Below, piece after piece: positions 16,065 to 23,545 of a stretch of DNA of 64,000 nt. Each line of letters begins with the position of its first letter. Position 1 is the stretch's first letter. The position numbers and the translations under genes are program-made. The stretch is from VRUE01 sp963728365 (GTDB lineage: Bacteria > Actinomycetota > Thermoleophilia > Solirubrobacterales > 70-9): positions 2,170,001-2,234,000 of the forward strand of contig CAVSJI010000001.1 in NCBI GenBank assembly GCA_963728365.1, in the 5' to 3' direction. The notes under the pieces are model-generated. The model made no database searches. It had not been told where the DNA came from and saw only the letters and a list, made by a program, of their open reading frames with translations.

Positions 16065-17333
16065 TCAGATCGCGCGCCGCGCGTGCTTCGGGTCGAGCTC
16101 CCCGGCCGCCTCGGCCTCGGCGCGCTTGGCCCAGCGGTTGAGCTCGCGGCGGGCTAGGACCATCTTGTGGACCTCGTCGGGGCCGTCGGCCAGGCGCAGC
16201 ATGCGGGAGAAGCGCCAGAGGGCGGCGAGCGGGGTGTCGTCGGTCATCCCGAGCGAGCCGTGGACCTGGATCGCGCGGTCGAGGACGTCCATGACGATGT
16301 TGGCGGCGACGACCTTGATCGCCGAGATCGCCTGGCGGGCGGCGCGCTTGCCCTCGGTGTCCATCTTCCAGGCGGCGTAGAGGGTCAGCAGGCGGGCCTG
16401 GTCGATCTCCATGCGCGATTGGGCGATCGCCTCCTGGACGAACTGCTTCTCGCCCAGCGGGCCGCCGAAGGCCTGGCGCTGGTTGGCGCGGTGGCACATC
16501 ATCTCGAGCGCCCGCTCCGCGGTGCCGATCGCCCGCATGCAGTGGTGGATGCGACCCGGGCCGAGCCGGTCCTGGGCGACGACGAAGCCCATCCCCTGGC
16601 CGCCGAGCAGGTTGGCTGCCGGCACGCGGCATTCTTCGTAGCGGATCTCGCAGTGGCCGGGGCCGCCGTCGTGGCCCATCACCGGGATCGGCCGCACCAG
16701 GTTGAAGCCGGGATTGTCGGTCGGCACGCAGATCATCGAGGCGCGCGCGTAGGGGTTGGCCTCGGGGTCGGTGACGACCATCGCGATCGCCAGCTCGGCT
16801 CCGACCGCGCCCGAGGTGAACCACTTGTGGCCGTCGATCACCCACTCCTCGCCGTCGCGCACGGCGCGCGCCTGCAGCAGGGTCGGGTCCGAGCCCGACA
16901 CGTCGGGCTCGGTCATCGAGAAGCAGGAGCGGATGCGGCCCTCGAGCAGCGGCTCCAGCCAGCGGTCGCGCTGCTCGTCGGTCCCGTGCTCGGCGAGGAT
17001 CTCCATGTTGCCGGTGTCGGGCGCCGAGCAGTTGAATGCCATCGGCGCCGCCGCCGGGCTGCGCCCCATCTCCTCGCAGAGCAAGCCGTACTCCCAGTTG
17101 GTCAGCCCCGGTCCGTAGCGCTCGTCGGGCATGAAGAGGTTCCAGAGCCCCTCGGCTTTGGCCCGCTCGCGCACCTCGACCAGGATCTTCGGATAGGGCA
17201 CGCCCGGGCCGACCTCGGCATCGAGCCCCTCTATGATCTCCCGCTCCTGCGGGTAGATCTGCTCGTCCATGAAGTCGAGGATCCGCTCGCGCAGCGTCTC
17301 GACCTGTGGGCTGGGGGTGAAGTCCATCGTCAT
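16065..17333 (-). CDS. Acyl-CoA dehydrogenase
   Basis: This 422-residue FAD enzyme introduces the alpha-beta double bond into an acyl-CoA in fatty-acid or related degradation. The three ACAD domains are recognisable: an N-terminal helical domain, a middle beta domain with CFSMTEPDVSGSDPT (about 135-150) and WFTSGAVGAELAI, and a C-terminal helical domain with RANQRQAFGGPLGEKQ and QVHGSLGMTDDTPLA. The last of these is characteristic of the larger ACAD10/11-like bacterial subfamily. The ATG at 17333 is preceded by GGAGAGG. The open frame extends further upstream but is not protein-like. Electron acceptor ETF genes are not in the window. Confidence 0.9.
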   Translation of the reverse strand: MTMDFTPSPQVETLRERILDFMDEQIYPQEREIIEGLDAEVGPGVPYPKILVEVRERAKAEGLWNLFMPDERYGPGLTNWEYGLLCEEMGRSPAAAPMAFNCSAPDTGNMEILAEHGTDEQRDRWLEPLLEGRIRSCFSMTEPDVSGSDPTLLQARAVRDGEEWVIDGHKWFTSGAVGAELAIAMVVTDPEANPYARASMICVPTDNPGFNLVRPIPVMGHDGGPGHCEIRYEECRVPAANLLGGQGMGFVVAQDRLGPGRIHHCMRAIGTAERALEMMCHRANQRQAFGGPLGEKQFVQEAIAQSRMEIDQARLLTLYAAWKMDTEGKRAARQAISAIKVVAANIVMDVLDRAIQVHGSLGMTDDTPLAALWRFSRMLRLADGPDEVHKMVLARRELNRWAKRAEAEAAGELDPKHARRAI

Positions 17334-17380
17334 CCTCTCCTCGGTGCCGGGCCGCCCGAACGCTACCGCGCGTCCGCCGG

Positions 17381-17944
17381 TCAGCGCTGCCGGTAGCGGG
17401 CGAAGAGCTCGCCCTCGTGCTCGAGCAGCCAGGCGAGCTCCAGCTCGGCTACCTCGGCGAGGCCGCCTTCGAGGATGTTGGGCGCGCCGCTGCCTGCCAG
17501 CTTCGGGGCGATCGTCAGGAAGAGCTCGTCGACCAGGCCGGCTGCCTGCAGCGAGCCGAACAGGGTCGGGCCGCCCTCGCAGATCACCGCACGCACGCCC
17601 TCGGCGCGCAGGGAGCGCAGCAGCTCGGAGAGGTCGGTCCACTCGCCAGAGCCGCTCTCAACGACGATCAGCCGCTTCTCCAGGCCCGCGTAGCGCTCGG
17701 CGCGCATCGTCCCGTGGCCGATCATCACCGCGTCGAAGCGCTTGCGCAGCCCCGCCAGCATCGCCGTGTCGGTTCCCGACCCGATCGGGCCCGAGCGCCC
17801 TTCGATCGTCGCCCGTCCATCGACCGTGGCGACGAAGTTCATCGCCAGGAAGGGACGGTCCTCGGGCGCCAGGTCCCACGGCCGGTAGGCGTCGAGCTGC
17901 TCCTCGACCGAGGTCTCGCCGGGCTCGGGAATCAGGCGCCGCAT
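17381..17944 (-). CDS. RibD C-terminal/dihydrofolate-reductase-like pyrimidine reductase
   Basis: The 187-residue protein is the reductase half of RibD (DHFR fold). It has MNFVATVDGRATIEGRSGPIG near residues 35-55, MIGHGTMRAERY near 74, and the NADPH-binding EGGPTLFGSL near 124. It lacks a deaminase domain. Riboflavin synthesis is the canonical role (reduction of the ribosyl-aminouracil phosphate), but stand-alone actinobacterial homologues are often of unknown substrate, and no other rib genes are nearby. A family C palindrome lies upstream. Confidence 0.8.
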   Translation of the reverse strand: MRRLIPEPGETSVEEQLDAYRPWDLAPEDRPFLAMNFVATVDGRATIEGRSGPIGSGTDTAMLAGLRKRFDAVMIGHGTMRAERYAGLEKRLIVVESGSGEWTDLSELLRSLRAEGVRAVICEGGPTLFGSLQAAGLVDELFLTIAPKLAGSGAPNILEGGLAEVAELELAWLLEHEGELFARYRQR

Positions 17945-17965
17945 CGGTGACGCTCAGCCTAACGT

Positions 17966-18016
17966 CGTTCCGGTGCGCTTTATCCCTTGTATAGGTGGAT
18001 AAGGCGCACCGGAACG
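17966..18016. repeat. Palindromic element, family C copy 1
   Basis: Arms 17966-17985 and 17997-18016 match at 19 of 20 positions (CGTTCCGGTGCGC with its complement, then a G-T wobble) around an 11-nt loop. In inverted orientation it aligns over its full 51 bp with the element between nuoG and nuoF (42733-42779). It lies between two minus-strand genes, 11 bp after the sulfotransferase stop in genome order. Confidence 0.8.
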
Positions 18017-18027
18017 AGGGTTGGGGC

Positions 18028-19017
18028 TCAGGAGTAGTCGTGCCAGCCGGCGAACTCGCGGCCGGCGAACTTCTGCAGGGCGGCGACGTCATCGCCGAAG
18101 CGGCCGCGGACCGTCTCGAAGAGGTCGTCGGGGAGCTTCGGCTTCGGCGCGGGTGGCTTCTCGGGGTCGTGGACGACCTTCTCGACCATCCAGCGCATCC
18201 GCTCGGGCAGGCGGTCGAAGTTGCGGTCGAAGGAGCGGAAGCCGGGCAGCTTGATCAGCTTCTCCATGAACTGGTATTTGTCGCCCTGCTTGGCGCTCGA
18301 CTTCTCCCACTCGCGGTCGAACTGCTCGGAGGTGAAGCCCTCGTCGACGCCGGCGAAGGCGAAGGCCTTGCGCATCGTCGCCTCGCGTTCTGTCTGCAGC
18401 TCCTCCTGGGTGATGATCTCGATCTGCTCGCGGTCGAAGAGCTCGAGATAGGGCTGCAGCTGCATCCAGTACTTGGAGCGGTTCATGTAGGAGGTCTCGG
18501 GGCGGGAGAGGATCTCGACCAGCTCGCCGGTCTCATAGCCGGCGCCGGTCGCGTGCACCCAGTGGCTGAGGATGCGCTTGATCGGGTCGCGCACCATGTA
18601 GAGCAGCCGTGCGTCGGGGCAGTGCTCGCGGATCCGCGCCGCGACACCCTCGAAGCGGGGCAGGTTCGTGTAGTGCGGCGAGGACTCGCCGCGCACCTCG
18701 AAGCTCTTGTCGAAGCGGCTCGCGTACCAGTCGAGCCCGAGATCCCAGTTGAGCTCGGATACGAAGAAGTTGAGCTCCTTCGGCTTCGACATCTGGATTT
18801 CGGGATGCAGGCCGAGGTAGTGGTGGATGCTGGTCGTGCCGCACTTCAGCCCGCCGACGATGATCAGGTTGGGCAGCGCGGCACCTCGTTTGCGCCGCCG
18901 GCGCCAGCGGCTCTTGCGGTCGGCCGTGTAGCGCTCGCGGGCGCGATCGCACATCGCCTGGTCGGCGGGGTCGGCGGCCGCTGGGACGGTTGGGGACTGC
19001 GTCTCGGCTTCTGACAC
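18028..19017 (-). CDS. Sulfotransferase (PAPS-dependent)
   Basis: This 329-residue protein has the 5'-phosphosulfate loop LIIVGGLKCGTTSIHHYL (about residues 50-67) and the 3'-phosphate-binding segment LLYMVRDPIKRILSHW (about 140), the two PAPS-binding signatures of carbohydrate and lipid sulfotransferases. It would transfer sulfate to a hydroxyl or amine. The acceptor is unknown. It lacks a membrane anchor. The start may be the GTG at 19017, only 21 bp from the divergent gene, or the ATG at 18954, which would leave more room for promoters. Confidence 0.85.
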   Translation of the reverse strand: MSEAETQSPTVPAAADPADQAMCDRARERYTADRKSRWRRRRKRGAALPNLIIVGGLKCGTTSIHHYLGLHPEIQMSKPKELNFFVSELNWDLGLDWYASRFDKSFEVRGESSPHYTNLPRFEGVAARIREHCPDARLLYMVRDPIKRILSHWVHATGAGYETGELVEILSRPETSYMNRSKYWMQLQPYLELFDREQIEIITQEELQTEREATMRKAFAFAGVDEGFTSEQFDREWEKSSAKQGDKYQFMEKLIKLPGFRSFDRNFDRLPERMRWMVEKVVHDPEKPPAPKPKLPDDLFETVRGRFGDDVAALQKFAGREFAGWHDYS

Positions 19018-19038
19018 GAGCGGGCTAGTGTAGCTGCG

Positions 19039-20040
19039 ATGCCCTACGGCGACCTCGCCTCCAGCTTCAACTCCTTCTTCAACGCGGCGAGCGCGTTCTT
19101 CGAGCACCTCTCCGACATCCGCTGGACGCCGTTTGCAATCGCTCTCGGCTTCCTCCTGGCGATGCAGCTCTGCCGGGCCTGGGCCTGGCGCAACGTGCTG
19201 AGCGCCGCCTATCCGGGCACGCGGATCTCCTACCTCGAGCTGAGCGCCGCCTACCTGGCGGGCGCCGGGATCAACGCGATCCTCCCCGCCCATGCGGGCG
19301 ACGCGACCAAGGTCTTCCTCGCCAAGCGCCAGATTCCCGACTCCTCCTACCCGGCGGTCACCTCCTCCTTCCTCGTGCAGACCGTCTTCGACACGACCGC
19401 GGGGATCCTCGTCTTCCTCTACGCGATCGGCCAGGGCCTGCTGCCCGAACCGCCCGAGCTGCCCAACCTGCCCGCCTTCGAGATCTCCTTCTGGGCCGAG
19501 CACCCGCGCACCCTGCTGATCGTCACGCTCGCCGTGCTGCTTGCGCTGGTCGTCGGCGTGATCTACCTCGGCCACCACGTGCGCCGCTTCTGGGCGCGGG
19601 TGCGCCAAGGACTGGTGATCCTCACCGAGCCGCGTCGCTACCTGCGCCAGGTGGCGGCCTGGCAGGGGGTCGGCTGGCTCTGTCGCTTCCTCGCCTTCTG
19701 GTTCTTCCTCGAGGCTTTCGGCATCGGCGGCTCGATCGGCAGCGTGATGCTGGTGATGAGCGTGCAGGCGATCGCCAACATCGTCCCCTTCACCCCGGGC
19801 GGCGCCGGCGCCCAGCAGGCGCTGCTGGTCGCCACCCTGCACGGGCCCTCGCGCGCCGCGGTGCTCTCCTTCTCGGTCGGCACCCAGATCGCGATGGCCG
19901 CCTGGTCGGTGATCCTCGGCTTCGGTGCGATCCTGCTCGTCTTCCGTACGACGGATTGGCGCGGCCTGATCAAACAGGCCCAGGACGAGGCCGAGGCGGC
20001 CTCAGACGCCGCCATGCTGCGTCCTCAGTCGCCCGAATAG
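19039..20040 (+). CDS. Lysylphosphatidylglycerol synthase TM-domain/YbhN-like integral membrane protein
   Basis: The 333-residue polytopic protein has about seven or eight membrane segments and the family motif PFTPGGAGAQQALL (about residue 252), as in the flippase-like domain of MprF and in YbhN/AglD proteins. An internal AYLAGAGINAILPAHAGDATK segment near residue 74 is also typical. It probably moves or handles a lipid-linked molecule in the membrane. No catalytic synthase domain is attached. It diverges from the sulfotransferase gene, and a joint role in lipid modification is speculative. Confidence 0.8.
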   Translation: MPYGDLASSFNSFFNAASAFFEHLSDIRWTPFAIALGFLLAMQLCRAWAWRNVLSAAYPGTRISYLELSAAYLAGAGINAILPAHAGDATKVFLAKRQIPDSSYPAVTSSFLVQTVFDTTAGILVFLYAIGQGLLPEPPELPNLPAFEISFWAEHPRTLLIVTLAVLLALVVGVIYLGHHVRRFWARVRQGLVILTEPRRYLRQVAAWQGVGWLCRFLAFWFFLEAFGIGGSIGSVMLVMSVQAIANIVPFTPGGAGAQQALLVATLHGPSRAAVLSFSVGTQIAMAAWSVILGFGAILLVFRTTDWRGLIKQAQDEAEAASDAAMLRPQSPE

Positions 20041-20107
20041 CGCTGCTGTCGGGGCTCCCTGCGTCCTGCCGGGAGACGCCTGAGCCTCGCCTCGCCAGGA
20101 ATATCCT

Positions 20108-20767
20108 CTAGTCCGACCAGCCGGGGTAGCGAGGGTCGATGTGCCACTGCCAGGGCGGGCGCTCGGCGGGCGGGAACTCGTAGTGGTTGCGGCCGGGGAG
20201 GGTCTCCAGGGGGACGAGGTTCGGGTCGTCGCGAAGCAGCACGGACGTACCCGCCGCCGCGGCGATCTCGGCCTCGCCGGCGCGGCGGGCGAGGCGCTGC
20301 CAGCCGAGCGTCGGCCGGTAGAGCCAGTAGACGACCTCGACCCAGCCCTCGCTTCGGTGCCGGTCGATCAGCTGGGTGAAGGCGGTGATGCGGCGGCGCG
20401 AGGCGGTCAGGTGCGGCCCGGCGGAGACCGCGCAGCTCTCACGGCGGCAGTAGCGGAAGTCGACCGGCATCAGCGGCAGGCCGGACCGGCCGGGTAGAGC
20501 CTGCGGCGCCGGCGCCAGGGCGCGGGCCAGGCGTGCCAAGGGCCAACCGTAGGCTGGGACGAGGGGGTGGTGGCGGCAGGCGTCGGGCAGTCGCGGGGCG
20601 CAGGCGATCCGCTTGCCGAGCAGGCCGGCGAGCCCGCGGCCGGCGTCGACTTCGCCGTCGGCGGCGATCGCCGCCAGCGCCCCGATCAGCAGCAGCGCGA
20701 CCAGCGCAACCAGGCCCGCCTGCTCGACGCTCGCCGCGCCGCGCTCGCTCTTCCACCTGCCTCGCAT
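20108..20767 (-). CDS. TadE/pilin-like secreted or membrane-anchored hypothetical protein
   Basis: The 219-residue protein begins with a short basic stretch and SERGAASVEQAGLVALVALL, the class III (Flp/TadE) prepilin-type pattern of a Glu followed by a hydrophobic helix (about residues 8-36). The rest is Pro/Arg/Trp-rich with four cysteines and has no recognised domain. The C-terminus (PPWQWHIDPRYPGWSD) is probably exported. A neighbouring pilus assembly locus is not visible, so it may be an orphan pseudopilin or a lone secreted protein. Confidence 0.6.
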   Translation of the reverse strand: MRGRWKSERGAASVEQAGLVALVALLLIGALAAIAADGEVDAGRGLAGLLGKRIACAPRLPDACRHHPLVPAYGWPLARLARALAPAPQALPGRSGLPLMPVDFRYCRRESCAVSAGPHLTASRRRITAFTQLIDRHRSEGWVEVVYWLYRPTLGWQRLARRAGEAEIAAAAGTSVLLRDDPNLVPLETLPGRNHYEFPPAERPPWQWHIDPRYPGWSD

Positions 20768-20848
20768 GGCGCCGACGGTAGGGGTCGCCGGCGCGCGTGT
20801 GGTGCGCTGAAGGTGACGATTCCGTCACCGAAGGCGCTCTCTGCTTTC

Positions 20849-21127
20849 ATGTGTTCGATGGAGGGCAGCCCCTTCAACCTCTTCGGCGACCCGGACGAGT
20901 TCCGCGCCCGGATGGAGGAGCTCTCGGATCAGATGCAGTCCTCCCAGCGCGTCGCCTGGGCCGACAACGCGATCAAGCTGGCGGTTGAGATGACCGTCGC
21001 CTCGATTGGCCAGTTGGAGCTGTCGGGGGGTCCCGACGAGCAGGCGATGCAGGTTCGCGACGCAATCCGGGTGTTGTTTCCGGAGGCGGTCACCCTTGTG
21101 CGGGAGGCTCGTGAGGGACTGGCGTAG
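20849..21127 (+). CDS. Small hypothetical soluble protein
   Basis: This 92-residue (or 89 from the ATG at 20858) acidic, mostly helical protein begins FNLFGDPDEFRARMEELSDQ. No cysteines beyond the N-terminus, membrane segments or known domain are seen. Codon use is like the neighbours and the frame is protein-like throughout, so I accept it as real. It is divergent from the TadE-like gene and its stop codon touches the first arm of a family B palindrome. Confidence 0.55.
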   Translation: MCSMEGSPFNLFGDPDEFRARMEELSDQMQSSQRVAWADNAIKLAVEMTVASIGQLELSGGPDEQAMQVRDAIRVLFPEAVTLVREAREGLA

Positions 21128-21238
21128 GGCCTGTCTCGGTAGGGGTTCCGCTTAACTTTTCGGATGGAGAGGCTGGGGCTTCGCCTCTTGCCTCACCACC
21201 GAAAAGTACAAGACGCTCCACCCCTACCGAGACAGGCC
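21128..21238. repeat. Palindromic element, family B copy 1
   Basis: The outer arms 21128-21145 and 21221-21238 are an 18-bp perfect match (GGCCTGTCTCGGTAGGGG and its complement). The inner arms ACTTTTCGG (21155-21163) and CCGAAAAGT (21199-21207) and the segments between (CCGCTTA on one side, ACAAGACGC on the other) recur at 55416-55523 in reverse orientation, where the outer arms are different. One inner half recurs alone at 25941. The left arm touches a stop codon and the right arm ends within the stop codon of the next gene. Confidence 0.8.
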
Positions 21239-21888
21239 TACAGGAGTTCCAGGCGCAGCATCGCAGCGCTGCCGCGCTTCGCAGCCGCTGCGGCCAGCTC
21301 CAGGGGTATTGCGGCGATCAGGGCTGGGATGGCTGCTACTACGGTGATCAGTAGGTCTAGCTTGCGTTGCCAGGGGCGGTCGGCTGGGACCGATTCGCTG
21401 CGGCCTAGGGCGCTCAGGGCTACGTTGCGGCCGAAGGTGACTCCGTTGATCAGGGTTTGCCACATGGTTGCGGTGCCTGTGGCGGGGGACCAGCGGGTGC
21501 GGCGCACTACTTGGTCTCGGTTGGCTACGAGGCGGCGGACGGCCTCTACCGTGAAGGCGTAGCGGGTGGCCGGCTCGAGCCCGGCCCAGCCGGCTCCGCC
21601 GATCCAGGCTGAGAGGCTTGCGCGGTTGAGGATGCGCAGACCGTCGGCGCCGCCGAGGCGGTCGAGCGCCGCCAGCGCCTCGCCGGTGTCGCCGGGCGTG
21701 CCGAGGAGCGCCAGCCCGCAGCTCTCGCAGCGGGAAACGGGCCCGGCCAGCCCGGGCTGTGCCTCGAGCCAGCCGAAGAGCGGCTCGTTGCAGGCGGGGC
21801 AGGGCGGGTTGTCCGGCCCGGCGCCCGCCTCGAGCGGCACCACGGTCACCGGCCGCTGCCCACCCGGCGTCGCTCGCTCGGCATCCAT
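21238..21888 (-). CDS. Zinc-ribbon membrane-anchored hypothetical protein
   Basis: This 216-residue protein carries two Cys pairs, CPACN (about 30-34) and CESCG (about 54-58), spaced as in a zinc ribbon. A soluble middle part contains a possible DNA- or ligand-binding helix. The last 50 residues are hydrophobic (LDLLITVVAAIPALIAAIPLEL) and probably form a membrane anchor or amphipathic hairpin. The function is unknown. The 3' third of the gene (next to the palindrome) has a composition unlike the 5' part: G/T-rich on the + strand. Its TAG overlaps the palindrome's right arm. Confidence 0.6.
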   Translation of the reverse strand: MDAERATPGGQRPVTVVPLEAGAGPDNPPCPACNEPLFGWLEAQPGLAGPVSRCESCGLALLGTPGDTGEALAALDRLGGADGLRILNRASLSAWIGGAGWAGLEPATRYAFTVEAVRRLVANRDQVVRRTRWSPATGTATMWQTLINGVTFGRNVALSALGRSESVPADRPWQRKLDLLITVVAAIPALIAAIPLELAAAAAKRGSAAMLRLELL

Positions 21889-21932
21889 AGCGGTAGCGTA
21901 CGCGCCGTGCAGCCGGGCGAGACCGTCGAGCG

Positions 21933-22838
21933 ATGAACCGCAGTCAGCAACTCGCCCGGGAGGCGCGCTGGGCGAAGCCGACGGCCGCGGCGACCTTCGC
22001 CGCGATCGGGCTGCTGATCGCCTCGGTGCTCGTCGCCAGCTCGGTCGGCGGCGGCGGTCAGGCCGAGAGCCTGCGCGATCTGCACGAGCACTCCTCGACG
22101 GTCACCCTGGTCAGCGTTCTGCAGGGGGCCGGCTTCCTGCTCCTCGTTGCGCCGCTCGTCTATCTCTTCCGCGCCGCCGCCGTCCGCAGCGAGCGCGTCC
22201 GCACCCAGTTCCTGCCGCTCATCGTGCTCGCCCCGATTGCGCTTGGCGCGTCGGCGGTCGTCAACGGCGTCACCGCCAATCAGGCCGCTGACGCGTTCGC
22301 CGACGGCGAGGGGACCGCCGGCCTGACCAAGTCCGAAGCGGCCAAGGAATGCGCCGAAGAGCGCAAGGAAGACGCCTCGGGCTTTGCGGGCGACTTCGGC
22401 AGCGGCAACGGCGCGATCCAGGCCTGCGCCTCCGAAAAGATCGAAGACGAAAGGGCCGAGGACGCGATCGAAGGCGTCTCGCTGCACCGAATTGGCGAAG
22501 GCATCCAGTTCGGCGGCCTGATCGCGCTCGCCTTCGCCCTCGTCTACGGCTGCCTCCACGCGATGAGAGTCGGCCTGCTCACCCGCTTCTGGGGCTCGCT
22601 GGGAATCGCCTTCGGCGCCGCCTCGGTCTTCGGCCTCTTCCAGTTCTCCGCGATCTGGTTTATCTACTTCGGCCTGCTGGTGGCGGGTTGGCTGCCGAAG
22701 GGCCGGCCCCCGGCCTGGGAGAGCGGCGAAGCGATGCCCTGGCCGACGCCGGGGGAGCGGGCCGCGCGGGAACTCGAGGGTCCCGATGACAGCGCACCCG
22801 GGCCGGGCCAGGAGGATGAGACCCAGACGCGAGAATGA
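21933..22838 (+). CDS. Polytopic membrane protein of unknown function
   Basis: The 301-residue protein has about six membrane segments (near residues 18-40, 55-80, 90-110, 185-210, 215-235, 240-258) and a large acidic soluble loop (about 115-180) containing two cysteines (KECAEER and QACASEK) that may form a disulfide outside the membrane. The C-terminal tail is acidic. I do not recognise the family. The 3' end overlaps the following ABC ATPase gene by 53 bp, so it is probably part of the same operon. Confidence 0.65.
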   Translation: MNRSQQLAREARWAKPTAAATFAAIGLLIASVLVASSVGGGGQAESLRDLHEHSSTVTLVSVLQGAGFLLLVAPLVYLFRAAAVRSERVRTQFLPLIVLAPIALGASAVVNGVTANQAADAFADGEGTAGLTKSEAAKECAEERKEDASGFAGDFGSGNGAIQACASEKIEDERAEDAIEGVSLHRIGEGIQFGGLIALAFALVYGCLHAMRVGLLTRFWGSLGIAFGAASVFGLFQFSAIWFIYFGLLVAGWLPKGRPPAWESGEAMPWPTPGERAARELEGPDDSAPGPGQEDETQTRE

Positions 22839-23538
22839 TCCGGCGATCGTCCTGCGCGGCGCTACCAAGACCTACGGAACGGGTGAGGTCGCGGTGCGGG
22901 CGCTGCACTCGGTCGATCTCGAGATCTGGCCGGAGGAGTTCGTCGTGCTGCTTGGTCCGAGCGGCTCCGGCAAGACGACGCTGCTCAATCTGATCGGCGG
23001 GATCGAGCCGGCGAGCGGCGGCCAGATCCTCGTCGACGGCAGGGACGTCGGCGCCCTCGACGAGGAGGGCCGGACCAGCTTTCGCCGCGAGGCGGTCGGC
23101 TTCATCTTCCAGTTCTTCAACCTGATCCCGACGCTGACCGCGCTGGAGAACGTCGAGCTGGTCGCCGAGCTCGGCGACGGTCCCGACCGCGCCGCCGAGA
23201 TGCTCGATCGCGTCGGCCTCGGCGACCGGCTCGACCACTTCCCGGCGCAGCTCTCCGGTGGTGAGCAGCAGCGGGTCGCGGTCGCGCGGGCCCTGTCGAG
23301 CGGGCCGCACGTGCTGCTCGGCGACGAGCCGACCGGCGCCCTCGACCTGGAGACAGGCCGCACGGTGCTCGGCCTCCTGCACGAGCTCAGCCACGAGCTG
23401 CACCAGACCGTGCTGCTGGTCACGCACAACGCCTCGATCGCGCGCATGGCCGACCGGGTCCTGCGCCTGCGCGACGGCGAGATCGCCGCCGACGAGCGCA
23501 ACTCCGCGCCGGAGGACGCCGCGGCGCTGGAGTGGTGA
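22786..23538 (+). CDS. ABC transporter ATP-binding protein, MacB/LolD type
   Basis: This 250-residue ATPase has Walker A GPSGSGKTT (57-65), Q-loop FIFQFFNL, signature LSGGEQQRVAVARAL (near 155) and Walker B VLLGDEPTGALD (near 178). The FQFFNLIP/EPTGALD combination is typical of the LolD/MacB group, which works with FtsX-type permeases. The start could also be the ATG at 22816. It lies 7 bp before its permease gene and overlaps the membrane protein gene upstream. Confidence 0.9.
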   Translation: MTAHPGRARRMRPRRENDPAIVLRGATKTYGTGEVAVRALHSVDLEIWPEEFVVLLGPSGSGKTTLLNLIGGIEPASGGQILVDGRDVGALDEEGRTSFRREAVGFIFQFFNLIPTLTALENVELVAELGDGPDRAAEMLDRVGLGDRLDHFPAQLSGGEQQRVAVARALSSGPHVLLGDEPTGALDLETGRTVLGLLHELSHELHQTVLLVTHNASIARMADRVLRLRDGEIAADERNSAPEDAAALEW

Positions 23539-23545
23539 GGGCGCG